From: HGM10836 sp045580645
GTDB lineage: Bacteria > Bacillota_I > Bacilli_A > RF39 > UBA660
Length of the DNA: 26,899 bases
Direction of reading: 5' to 3'
NCBI GenBank assembly: GCA_045580645.1
Contig: JAZNOG010000058.1
Location: 1-26,899, forward strand
A program made the position numbers and the translations under genes. How positions within the stretch are numbered: the stretch's first letter is position 1; each line of letters opens with the position of its first letter. Below are positions 8,740 through 15,300 of the stretch, piece by piece. The notes under the pieces are model-generated. The model made no database searches, had not been told where the DNA came from, and saw only the letters and a program-made list of their open reading frames with translations.

Positions 8740-8905
8740 TAAATATTTTGATGATTATTGTAATTATGTTTTAAGTGATATTGGTTTTTTAAAAGATGAA
8801 GTATTATATGACCTAGGTATTTCATATGAAGAATATATGAATCCTGATGAAAGAATCATGGAAATACTTGAAAATTATAAAGATATGAGCAAAAGAAAAA
8901 AATAG
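8732..8905 (+). CDS. Small acidic protein of unknown function coupled to the PBP
   Basis: A 57-aa protein beginning MNDKYFDDYCNYVL. The start is ATG 8732, inside the PBP stop region (ATGAATGA overlap), with GGAGG 11 nt upstream. The protein is acidic apart from a basic C-terminal SKRKK, has one Cys and no membrane segment. I do not recognise it. Translational coupling to the PBP suggests co-expression and perhaps a related role. Its TAG stop lies in the bidirectional terminator shared with pduL. Confidence 0.65.
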   Translation: MNDKYFDDYCNYVLSDIGFLKDEVLYDLGISYEEYMNPDERIMEILENYKDMSKRKK

Positions 8906-8918
8906 GTTTCCCTATTTT
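8899..8918. terminator. Bidirectional terminator between the small PBP-linked gene and pduL
   Basis: AAAATAGG (8899-8906) and CCTATTTT (8911-8918) form an 8-bp stem. Read from the minus strand the loop is GAAA, a stable tetraloop, and the tail is about seven U, so it is strongest for pduL. The TAG stops of both converging genes lie within the stem. Confidence 0.8.
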
Positions 8919-9472
8919 ATAAGTTCTACATAATCTCCTTGTTTTAATAGACATGCATTTGCATCATCTGTATCTAAATGTAATTCTAAAACACCATTTT
9001 CAGATGGTTTTAAATAAACATTTTCTAAAATAGCGCTTTTTTCATTTGTTATTTTTACCTTATATATTTTATTAACATCTAAGTTGTAATTTTTTATATC
9101 TTCTTTATTTAAATGAATGTGTCTTGTTGGAACAATGGCACATTTTCTTTTTATTTGGCCATGAGGACCAATTATTTCTAACTGTTCTGCATGATCTAAA
9201 TCACCTGAATTAGATACTTTTGGTGTTATACCTAATTTGTATGTATCTGTTGTTGACACTTCTACTTGAGTGTATGAACGAAATGGTCCAAGAACGCGAA
9301 CTTTTTCAATACTATCTTTTGGACCTTTTATTGTGACTGTCATATTTGAAGCATATTCATCTGGTTGCACTAAAGGTTTTTTTTGTGTAATAACTTCATT
9401 TTTAAATAAAATTTCATAATCTTCCTTTGTTAAATGAATATGTCTATTAGATATTCCAACTTTTATTTGCAT
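8912..9472 (-). CDS. pduL: Phosphate propanoyltransferase / phosphotransacylase PduL
   Basis: PduL interconverts acyl-CoA and acyl-phosphate. The 186-aa protein has two copies of the PduL beta-barrel domain, each with a zinc-binding HxH: SNRHIHLTKED near the N-terminus and VPTRHIHLNKED in the middle. The C-terminal block is LELHLDTDDANAC. The start is ATG 9472, with GGTGAT 4 nt upstream; the ATG at 9484 has no site. No microcompartment shell or encapsulation neighbours are present, so it probably serves as a stand-alone phosphotransacetylase in acetyl-CoA to acetyl-phosphate (ATP-yielding) metabolism. It is a single-gene unit with its own promoter and terminator. Confidence 0.92.
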   Translation of the reverse strand: MQIKVGISNRHIHLTKEDYEILFKNEVITQKKPLVQPDEYASNMTVTIKGPKDSIEKVRVLGPFRSYTQVEVSTTDTYKLGITPKVSNSGDLDHAEQLEIIGPHGQIKRKCAIVPTRHIHLNKEDIKNYNLDVNKIYKVKITNEKSAILENVYLKPSENGVLELHLDTDDANACLLKQGDYVELIK

Positions 9473-9482
9473 TTTTATCACC

Positions 9483-9517
9483 ATTATAATTATATATTAA
9501 ATAAATTTAAATTTCTA
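9483..9517 (-). promoter_or_regulatory. Candidate promoter for pduL with tandem -10 hexamers
   Basis: On the minus strand TATAAT occurs twice back to back (9494-9489 and 9488-9483). TAGAAA (9517-9512) lies 17 nt upstream of the first. The region is very AT-rich, which lowers confidence. The 5' leader would be very short. Confidence 0.45.
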
Positions 9518-9580
9518 TAATTTCTTTGTTTTAAATTTTTAAATATATGGATTTTTGTTTTATTTTTTGGACTATTAGTT

Positions 9581-9607
9581 ATATTTATTAATATTTTTTC
9601 ATATAGT
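9581..9607 (+). promoter_or_regulatory. Candidate mother-cell (sigma-E/K-like) promoter for gerQ
   Basis: CATATAGT (9600-9607) matches the sigma-E -10 pattern CATACAnT at 7 of 8 positions, with ATA at 9581-9583 and a 16-nt spacer. It would give a leader of about 20 nt containing AAAGGAG. There is no sigma-A-type TTGACA/TATAAT pair in the 148-nt gap. The region is AT-rich, so a chance match is possible. Confidence 0.4.
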
Positions 9608-9632
9608 TTATTAGTTTGAAAGGAGATATTTT

Positions 9633-9956
9633 ATGAATAATAATAATTTTTATAATCCAAATATTCCAAATAATCCATTAACTTTTACTCCATCGGATTA
9701 TTCTACTGATTTACCACTTGAACAATCATATGTGGAAAATATTTTAAGAATGAATAAAGGAAAAGTTGCAAGTTTTTACATGACTTTCCCAGATTCTGGA
9801 GAATGGAGAGATAGAATTTTTACTGGTGTAGTTGAGCAAGCGGCAAGGGATCATATAGTTGTTAGTGATTCTAAAACCGGAAAATGGTATTTACTTCTTA
9901 CTATTTATTTAGACTTTATTGTTTTTGATGAAGAAATAAATTATAAAGTTATTTAA
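9633..9956 (+). CDS. gerQ: Spore coat protein GerQ
   Basis: GerQ is a spore coat protein needed for CwlJ function during germination in Bacillus, and is cross-linked by transglutaminase there. The 107-aa protein has a short Asn/Pro-rich N-terminus. The conserved GerQ domain covers about residues 28-105, with LEQSYVENILRMNKGK, EWRDRIFTGVVEQAARDHI, SDSKTGKWYLLL and FDEEINY. The start at 9633 has AAAGGAG 7 nt upstream. It is flanked by a possible sigma-E-like promoter and a clear terminator, so it is a single-gene unit. ung lies two genes away; gerQ and ung are also near each other in B. subtilis. The N-terminus has no Lys before residue 42. Confidence 0.92.
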   Translation: MNNNNFYNPNIPNNPLTFTPSDYSTDLPLEQSYVENILRMNKGKVASFYMTFPDSGEWRDRIFTGVVEQAARDHIVVSDSKTGKWYLLLTIYLDFIVFDEEINYKVI

Positions 9957-9959
9957 TAT

Positions 9960-9980
9960 AAATCCTTTTTTAGGATTTTT
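9960..9980 (+). terminator. Intrinsic terminator of gerQ
   Basis: AAATCCT (9960-9966), a 5-nt T loop and AGGATTT (9972-9978) are followed by further T. It starts 3 nt after the gerQ stop. Confidence 0.85.
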
Positions 9981-9987
9981 CTTTTTA

Positions 9988-10015
9988 TTGTAATTAAAAA
10001 AAAATGTGGTATAAT
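9988..10015 (+). promoter_or_regulatory. Extended -10 promoter for the LemA-like gene
   Basis: TATAAT (10010-10015) is preceded directly by TGG, and TTGTAA (9988-9993) lies 16 nt upstream. It is placed 21 nt before the start codon, between the gerQ terminator and the gene. Confidence 0.8.
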
Positions 10016-10035
10016 TTATATGGTAGGTGACTTTT

Positions 10036-10539
10036 ATGTTATACATTTTTTTATTTATTGGTTTTTTGTTTTTAATACTTATTGGAGTTTTTTTTGTTAA
10101 ATTTTTAAAAATTCGTGAAATAGATAATACTATTAAAATATGTCAAAATAATCTTACTGAACTTCTAAATCAAAAAGAAAATTTTATAAAAGAAATTATA
10201 GATGCTGTTGATGATAATAAAGTCGTAGAGTTATATAAACCTAATGATGAGTTTAATATTTTTGAAAGAGAAGATATGTTATTCGAAACATATTGGAATA
10301 TTCATAAGTATTTTTTAGAAAAAAAGGTTAATAAAAAGACAAAAGAGTTAATTGATAAAATAAATGAAATTGAGGAAGGTATTGAGGGTTTAAAAGATTT
10401 TTATAATATGAACTGTATTAACTATAATGAAATATATTCTAAAATTCCTTTTGTTTATGTATTTAAGTTATTTAAACTTGATTGTAAAAAAGTTTTTAAA
10501 CTTAGAAAGCTAGATAATTATGAAATATTAAAAAATTAG
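10036..10539 (+). CDS. LemA-like membrane-anchored protein
   Basis: A 167-aa protein with an N-terminal membrane helix (about residues 2-25) and then helical, coiled-coil-like segments facing the cytoplasm or outside. The C-terminal part NEIEEGIEGLKDFYNMNCIN followed by YNEIYSKIPFVYVFKLFKL has the spacing of the LemA signature (FYN..V..YN......P.n.iA.lf.f). It is divergent and slightly shorter than usual LemA proteins, whose role is unclear. The start is ATG 10036, with TAGGTGAC 4 nt upstream, rather than GTG 10027. Its own promoter precedes it. Its stop overlaps the ung stop by 4 nt inside a shared terminator. Family assignment is moderate. Confidence 0.6.
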   Translation: MLYIFLFIGFLFLILIGVFFVKFLKIREIDNTIKICQNNLTELLNQKENFIKEIIDAVDDNKVVELYKPNDEFNIFEREDMLFETYWNIHKYFLEKKVNKKTKELIDKINEIEEGIEGLKDFYNMNCINYNEIYSKIPFVYVFKLFKLDCKKVFKLRKLDNYEILKN

Positions 10540-10570
10540 TCTAATTTAAAATCTATTGGACTAATTTTTT
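10530..10570. terminator. Bidirectional terminator between the LemA-like gene and ung
   Basis: AAAAAATTAGTC (10530-10541) pairs perfectly with GACTAATTTTTT (10559-10570), giving a 12-bp stem, a 17-nt loop and U tracts on both strands. Both converging stop codons lie in the left arm. Confidence 0.85.
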
Positions 10571-11198
10571 TTGATATTAAAAAATTATTTGTTTTTGAAA
10601 ATGGCTTGCTTCCAAAGAAGCCATTGTGTGCCGAAAAAGGTGATGGGTGTGGTGATTCTATTATATAATGAATTTTATTAGTAACATATTTTTTCTTACT
10701 TTTTGCAAAATTACCCCATAAGATAAACACTACTGGTGTTTCTTTTTTATTTAGTAATTTTATTATTTCATCTGTAAATGTTTGCCAACCAAGGTTTTTG
10801 TGGGATAGTGGTTTATCTTTTTCTACCGTTAAAATACTGTTTAATAACAGAACACCTTCATTTGACCATTTTCTTAGAGAACCACTTTTTGGAATTTCAT
10901 AACCTAAATCATCTTTTAGTTCTTTTAATATATTTTTTAATGATGGTGGCATTTTAATATTTTCCTTTACTGAAAATGATAAGCCTTCTGCTTCTCCTAT
11001 TCCATGGTAGGGATCTTGTCCAATTATTACGGCTTTTATTTTATTATATTCCGTTAATTTTAAAGCATTAAAAATCTCGTCTTTGGGAGGAAATATAGTT
11101 TTTGTTTTATATTCTTTTTCTACTTCATTTAATAAATTTTGAAAATATATTTTTTGATATTCTTCTTTTAATAAAGCATCCCATTCTTTAGTTATCAT
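10536..11198 (-). CDS. ung: Uracil-DNA glycosylase, family 1
   Basis: Ung removes uracil from DNA as the first step of base-excision repair. The 220-aa length is typical. The catalytic motif GQDPYHG has Asp62. The second motif is HPSPFSAHNGFFG with His184, and the uracil-contacting Asn120 lies in VLLLNSILT. The start at 11198 is preceded by AGGTGAT and an extended -10 promoter. The gene converges on the LemA-like gene with a 4-nt overlap of the ends. Confidence 0.97.
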   Translation of the reverse strand: MITKEWDALLKEEYQKIYFQNLLNEVEKEYKTKTIFPPKDEIFNALKLTEYNKIKAVIIGQDPYHGIGEAEGLSFSVKENIKMPPSLKNILKELKDDLGYEIPKSGSLRKWSNEGVLLLNSILTVEKDKPLSHKNLGWQTFTDEIIKLLNKKETPVVFILWGNFAKSKKKYVTNKIHYIIESPHPSPFSAHNGFFGSKPFSKTNNFLISKKISPIDFKLD

Positions 11199-11219
11199 TT
11201 CATCACCTACTTCTTTTAA

Positions 11220-11228
11220 ATTATATCA
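11220..11228 (-). promoter_or_regulatory. Extended -10 promoter for ung
   Basis: TGATATAAT on the minus strand (11228-11220): a perfect -10 with a TGn extension, 21 nt before the ung ATG. No good -35 is seen. Confidence 0.6.
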
Positions 11229-11256
11229 TTTTTTGGTTATTATTTATATACGATTA

Positions 11257-12549
11257 TTAATTATTTATTGGTCGTTTTTTATATTTTTCAAATATAGTAT
11301 TTTTTAATTTATAAATTGATGTAATATTTATAATGGCAAGCAACGCTACAAATGTGTCTACTACTAACCATATATATGAGGAACTAATAATTCCTCCTAA
11401 GAATAGTGAAATTATGGCAATAATTTTTAAAATATTTATTGGTCGTTTTTTCTTTGTTAGGAATTTCAAATTACTTTCTCCATAATAATATACTGTTATA
11501 ATTGTAGAAAAGGAAAATAATATTAAAATTATGAGTAGTATTATTTCTCCAAAATATCCAAAATGATAGTTAAATGCATATTTAGTAAGTTCTATTCCAT
11601 TTATGTTGTTAAATTCTATTATATTATATGGACTTAATATTATTATAAAGGCTGTTATTGTGGTCACAAATAAACTTATAAAATATGTTTCAATTATTCC
11701 TAAATATCCTTGTTTAATATAGTCTTTGTTAGAGGTTGCTCCAGATATAATTGCGCTTGTTCCAACGCCTGCTTCATTTGCAAATATACCTTTTTGCATT
11801 CCTATAATTAATGCATAAATTATTCCACCCTGAACAGAATTTTTATTAAAGGCACTTTGAATAATGTTTTTAAATATTGGTAATATATGTTCTATATTAA
11901 TTGTTATAACTGTAATTCCTAAAATAATATATGTAATTGACATTATTGGCACGATTTTATTACATAGCTTTGATATTGACTTTATTCCTTTTAATATTGT
12001 TATACTTGCTAATAATGTTATTGTTGTGGTTACTAATATTTTGTCTATATCATATATATTTGTGGTTAGATTTGTTATTGTGTTATTTTGGATGGCTGGG
12101 AATCCTATTGTATATGCTAAAATTGCTAATATGGCATAAATTATGGATATTTTTTTGTTTCTTAGACCCTTTTTTATATAATATGCTGGACCACCTTTAT
12201 TGTAAAGTCCATCCTTTTCTTTGAAAATTGTTGATAAAATGTTCTCGAGAAAACAATTTATGGAAACAAAAAATGAAGAAATCCACATCCAAAAGATTGT
12301 TCCTATTCCACCATAATAAATTGCAAAAGCTACTCCTGCTAATGAACCAGCGCCTATTTTGGAAGCAAGTGACATTATTAAAGTATCTTTTGCACTTATT
12401 TCTTCTTTGTTTGTTTTATTGGTTTTTAATGTTTTTATCATTGCTTTTATTTTTAATTGGGGAAATTTTAATTTTATAGAGAAATAAATGCTGTTTATAA
12501 ATATAATTATTATTGCTATTATCCACAGAAATTTACTTACTTGCTCCAA
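11257..12549 (-). CDS. Alanine/glycine:cation symporter family protein (AGCS)
   Basis: A sodium- or proton-coupled uptake carrier for alanine or glycine in the cytoplasmic membrane. The protein of about 430 aa has around ten hydrophobic segments. It carries the family block IGAGSLAGVAFAIYYGGIG followed by TIFWMWISSFF, the GGPAYYIKKGL loop, and GMQKGIFANEAGVGTSA. I prefer TTG 12549 as start because AGGTGAT lies 4 nt upstream; GTG 12558 would lie inside that site. The end is KKRPINN, which repeats the KKRPIN of an internal loop. There is no operon partner. Substrate choice cannot be told from sequence. Confidence 0.88.
   Translation of the reverse strand: MEQVSKFLWIIAIIIIFINSIYFSIKLKFPQLKIKAMIKTLKTNKTNKEEISAKDTLIMSLASKIGAGSLAGVAFAIYYGGIGTIFWMWISSFFVSINCFLENILSTIFKEKDGLYNKGGPAYYIKKGLRNKKISIIYAILAILAYTIGFPAIQNNTITNLTTNIYDIDKILVTTTITLLASITILKGIKSISKLCNKIVPIMSITYIILGITVITINIEHILPIFKNIIQSAFNKNSVQGGIIYALIIGMQKGIFANEAGVGTSAIISGATSNKDYIKQGYLGIIETYFISLFVTTITAFIIILSPYNIIEFNNINGIELTKYAFNYHFGYFGEIILLIILILFSFSTIITVYYYGESNLKFLTKKKRPINILKIIAIISLFLGGIISSSYIWLVVDTFVALLAIINITSIYKLKNTIFEKYKKRPINN
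11263..11451. repeat. 18-bp direct repeat within the AGCS gene
   Basis: ATTTATTGGTCGTTTTTT occurs at 11263-11280 and 11434-11451 in the same reading frame. Both copies encode KKRPIN, once in a cytoplasmic loop and once at the C-terminus, 171 bp (57 codons) apart. Confidence 0.9.
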
Positions 12550-12575
12550 TTCAATCACCTATTTTAAGTATATGC

Positions 12576-12600
12576 AAAAAAATAGGGGGTTTCCCTATTT
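12576..12600 (-). terminator. Intrinsic terminator of the rplI-rlmH operon
   Basis: On the minus strand AAATAGGG (12600-12593), a 5-nt loop and CCCTATTT (12587-12580) are followed by four more U. The rlmH stop TAG lies in the 5' arm. It closely resembles the pduL terminator at 8899-8918. Confidence 0.85.
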
Positions 12601-13050
12601 GTGATATGATTCATTATTTATTATTTTAAAAGCCCTATAAATTTGTTCTAATAAAAGAACTCTAAATAATTGATGTGGAAATGTTAAATTAGAAAATGAA
12701 ACTTTTTTTGTGGTTAATTCTTTTACTTCTTCGTGTAGTCCATTTGATGAACCAATCAAAAAGACTATATTATTATTGTATGTTAATTCATCATTTATAA
12801 ATTTAGAAAATTCTATGCTTGTTGGTTTTTCTCCTTTTATATCTAAAATAACAATATTATCTTTTAGTTTTATGTGTTTCAAAATTTTTTCTTTTTCTTT
12901 TTGTAAACATGTATTTATATTGTCATCTTTTTCATCTTCTATTTCAATTATTTCTAATTTAGTATATTTTTGTAATCTTTTTATGTATTCTTCTATACCT
13001 TCTTTTAAATATTTTTCTTTTATTTTTCCTATACAAATTATTTTAATCAT
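12595..13050 (-). CDS. rlmH: 23S rRNA pseudouridine-1915 N3-methyltransferase RlmH
   Basis: RlmH is a SPOUT methyltransferase acting on pseudouridine 1915 in helix 69 of 23S rRNA in the assembled ribosome. The 151-aa protein has the C-terminal knot motifs VFLIGSSNGLHEEV, SFSNLTFPHQLFRVLLLEQIY and the end YHK. The usual Gly-Gly in the SAM loop (IGG) is IGS here. The start is ATG 13050, with GAGGT 6 nt upstream; this site overlaps the yycJ stop. It is the last gene of the rplI operon, next to yycJ as in the B. subtilis yyc region. Confidence 0.96.
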   Translation of the reverse strand: MIKIICIGKIKEKYLKEGIEEYIKRLQKYTKLEIIEIEDEKDDNINTCLQKEKEKILKHIKLKDNIVILDIKGEKPTSIEFSKFINDELTYNNNIVFLIGSSNGLHEEVKELTTKKVSFSNLTFPHQLFRVLLLEQIYRAFKIINNESYHK

Positions 13051-13051
13051 T

Positions 13052-13792
13052 TTATACCTCAATTGCTTCTAATGTTTCATATTGTTTTGCTATATATACC
13101 TTTTTTATTTTATTTGGAGTTTGATTAAGCATATTATTGATTGCTTTTTCTACTAATTCTTCTTTATTATTTTCTTCACTTAAATGTGCAAGCACTATGT
13201 ATTTTGTATTTTGCCCTATTATTTTTTTTAAATATGATGAGCAAGCTTCATTTGATAAATGACCTTTATCTCCTCTAATTCTTTGTTGAAGATGAAATGG
13301 ATAAGGTCCGTTTCTTAGCATTCCTTCATCGTGGTTACTTTCTATTATATAAATATCTTTTTCTCTTATTTTATTTAATACTTTTTCATTGATATACCCT
13401 GTATCTGTTATATATACTAGTTCTTTTTCGAATTCTTTTAAAAGAATCCCACAGCACTCTGCGTCATGAGATAATTTAAATAAATTTATCATCAATTCAT
13501 CGTTTTCTATTTCTTTTTTTATTGCTATGTTTTCTAGTTTCAATGTTTGTTCAACTTCTTTCGATAATGTATATATTAGTGGGTTATGTTTTTTTATTAT
13601 GGATTTTATACCTGATATATGATCTTTATGAGTATGCGTTATTAGCAATATATCTATTTTTGGTAGTGGTTCTTTCAATCTTTTTTCTATATTTTTTAAA
13701 GTAAGACCTGCATCTATTAGAATATTATAAGAAGTGGTTTCTATTAGAGTTGAATTTCCTTTTGAACCACTTCCTAACACTTTTATTTTCAT
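13052..13792 (-). CDS. yycJ: YycJ/WalJ-type metallo-beta-lactamase-fold hydrolase
   Basis: A 246-aa MBL-fold protein with the metal-binding motif HTHKDH (in LLITHTHKDHISG), further His/Asp ligands in LSHDAECCG and VYITDTGY, and a late His in IVLAHLSEENN. In Firmicutes this family (WalJ, YycJ) is a predicted nuclease linked to the WalRK cluster. Here WalRK is absent and the gene directly follows an M23 peptidase gene (4-bp ATGA overlap) and precedes rlmH by 1 nt. Start 13792 is fixed by the overlap. Confidence 0.93.
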   Translation of the reverse strand: MKIKVLGSGSKGNSTLIETTSYNILIDAGLTLKNIEKRLKEPLPKIDILLITHTHKDHISGIKSIIKKHNPLIYTLSKEVEQTLKLENIAIKKEIENDELMINLFKLSHDAECCGILLKEFEKELVYITDTGYINEKVLNKIREKDIYIIESNHDEGMLRNGPYPFHLQQRIRGDKGHLSNEACSSYLKKIIGQNTKYIVLAHLSEENNKEELVEKAINNMLNQTPNKIKKVYIAKQYETLEAIEV

Positions 13793-15300
13793 TGATATAA
13801 TAACATTGGATTCATGTATGATCCATTTTTTGTTACTTCATAATGTAAGTGGCATCCTGTTGAATCTCCAGTTGAACCTACACTTCCAATTATATCTCCC
13901 ATGTGAACTGCTTGTCCTACTTCTACTAATATTTTTTGCATGTGTGCATATTTTGTTGTATATCCATTGTTATGATTTATATTTACATAATATCCAAAAC
14001 TATAATGATACTCTGCTTCTGTTACAGTTCCGTCATTTGCGGCATATAGTGGTTGTCCACACCTTGCACCTAAGTCTAATCCATTATGGAATTTTATTGT
14101 ATTATATATTGGATGTAATCTATATCCATAGTAGTCTGTTATGGTATATGAATTAGTTGTTGGCCATGCCCAATATTTAGTATTTGCAACAAGATATTGT
14201 GTTCTCGCACCTACTTTTACAATTTTATTTACTGCTTCTTTTATAACGATACTTTCCACAATAACCGCACTTGTTATTTGACCATTTTCTTTTTTTATTT
14301 TTCTCGTAATTACGCTTTGTCCATTTTTCCCTTCTTGTATAACTTTTGAATATCCTGTTACATACATATCATCTTCTTTTGTTACTGTTTGATATTTTAC
14401 ATTTTCTTTTTTTACAGAGTGTGTTTCTTCGACAACTGTAATAATTGGGGACACCTTACTTACTACTACTTTTTGCCCTGGATAAAGAAGAGCATCTTCA
14501 CTATTAATATCTTTATTTATAATTAAAAATATATTATTTGATATTTCATTTTTTTCTGAAATAGAAGATATTGTATCTCCTTCTTTGACAGTATATGTTT
14601 TTTTGTTTTCTAATGAACCGTATAATAGATATTCTGCTAATTGTTTGCTACTTGTAAAAATTTGTTCATTTGTCGGGATGTAGTCTTTTTTTATTTTTAT
14701 TGTTTCTTTTATATATACATTTTCAATAATAGTTCCTTCATCCTCTATTTCTTGTTGTGTTTCTGTTAAATATGATTCGTATTCTTCTTTATCAATAAAT
14801 GATAATACTAGTTCATCTATTGCATCTGTTAATATATCTTTATTTAAAACATTTAGTTTTATTTCCTTGTCTTCTTTAGTACTGGTATTATTTTCTTCAT
14901 CTTCTGTTGTGCTACTTTTTTCTATAGTTACTATATATCCTTGAATAGAAAAACTTTGTTCTTTTTCTATTTCTTTATATATTTTTTCTATAGAATCTAT
15001 TTTTTGATTATATGTCGTTTCTTCTTTTATTTCTAATCCATTTGGAATATATACGTTTTTAACGTTATATTTATTTTTTATTATTTGTTGTTTATTATCT
15101 ATATATGTTTCTAGTTCTTCTTTTGATGAAATTAAACCTAATGATTTTCCCTCTAGATATACTCTATAAGATTTGCTTGCACCATAATAAACATTTGTTG
15201 TTTGATTTAGTATTATTGCTATTATGGTAATTGCTAAAGATAAAATTATAAAAAATATATTTTTGGTATTATTCAATTTTATCACTTTCTTTCTTTTCAC
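13789..15300 (-). CDS. Cell-wall M23 peptidase with LysM and G5 domains
   Basis: A predicted secreted or membrane-anchored peptidoglycan endopeptidase of 503 aa. It has a membrane segment at residues 14-32, a charged middle region, a LysM peptidoglycan-binding domain (about 235-280, YTVKEGDTISSISEKN), a G5 domain (about 288-364) and a C-terminal M23 (LytM-type) domain (about 390-498). The zinc and catalytic residues are His405 and Asp409 in HNGLDLG, His453 in YAHM, and His486 in CHLHYE. The gene overlaps dnaB by 32 bp. Start choice is uncertain: GTG 15300 gives a basic N-terminus, while GTG 15285 or TTG 15276 are closer to an AGTGAT site. It stops with TGA, overlapping yycJ. Confidence 0.92.
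   Translation of the reverse strand: MKRKKVIKLNNTKNIFFIILSLAITIIAIILNQTTNVYYGASKSYRVYLEGKSLGLISSKEELETYIDNKQQIIKNKYNVKNVYIPNGLEIKEETTYNQKIDSIEKIYKEIEKEQSFSIQGYIVTIEKSSTTEDEENNTSTKEDKEIKLNVLNKDILTDAIDELVLSFIDKEEYESYLTETQQEIEDEGTIIENVYIKETIKIKKDYIPTNEQIFTSSKQLAEYLLYGSLENKKTYTVKEGDTISSISEKNEISNNIFLIINKDINSEDALLYPGQKVVVSKVSPIITVVEETHSVKKENVKYQTVTKEDDMYVTGYSKVIQEGKNGQSVITRKIKKENGQITSAVIVESIVIKEAVNKIVKVGARTQYLVANTKYWAWPTTNSYTITDYYGYRLHPIYNTIKFHNGLDLGARCGQPLYAANDGTVTEAEYHYSFGYYVNINHNNGYTTKYAHMQKILVEVGQAVHMGDIIGSVGSTGDSTGCHLHYEVTKNGSYMNPMLLYQ

Noticed and set aside
11864..12479. Hydrophobic plus-strand open frames opposite the AGCS gene
   Set aside because: Antisense of a membrane-protein gene in AT-rich DNA; no start signals and fully overlapped by a well-supported gene.
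12519..12527. TTATCCACA, a perfect DnaA-box match
   Set aside because: Single copy inside the AGCS coding sequence, with no cluster or AT-rich unwinding region and no dnaA nearby, so not an origin.
13734..14156. Plus-strand 140-codon frame opposite the M23 peptidase gene
   Set aside because: No ribosome-binding site, low-complexity Leu/His composition, and it lies over conserved catalytic codons on the other strand.
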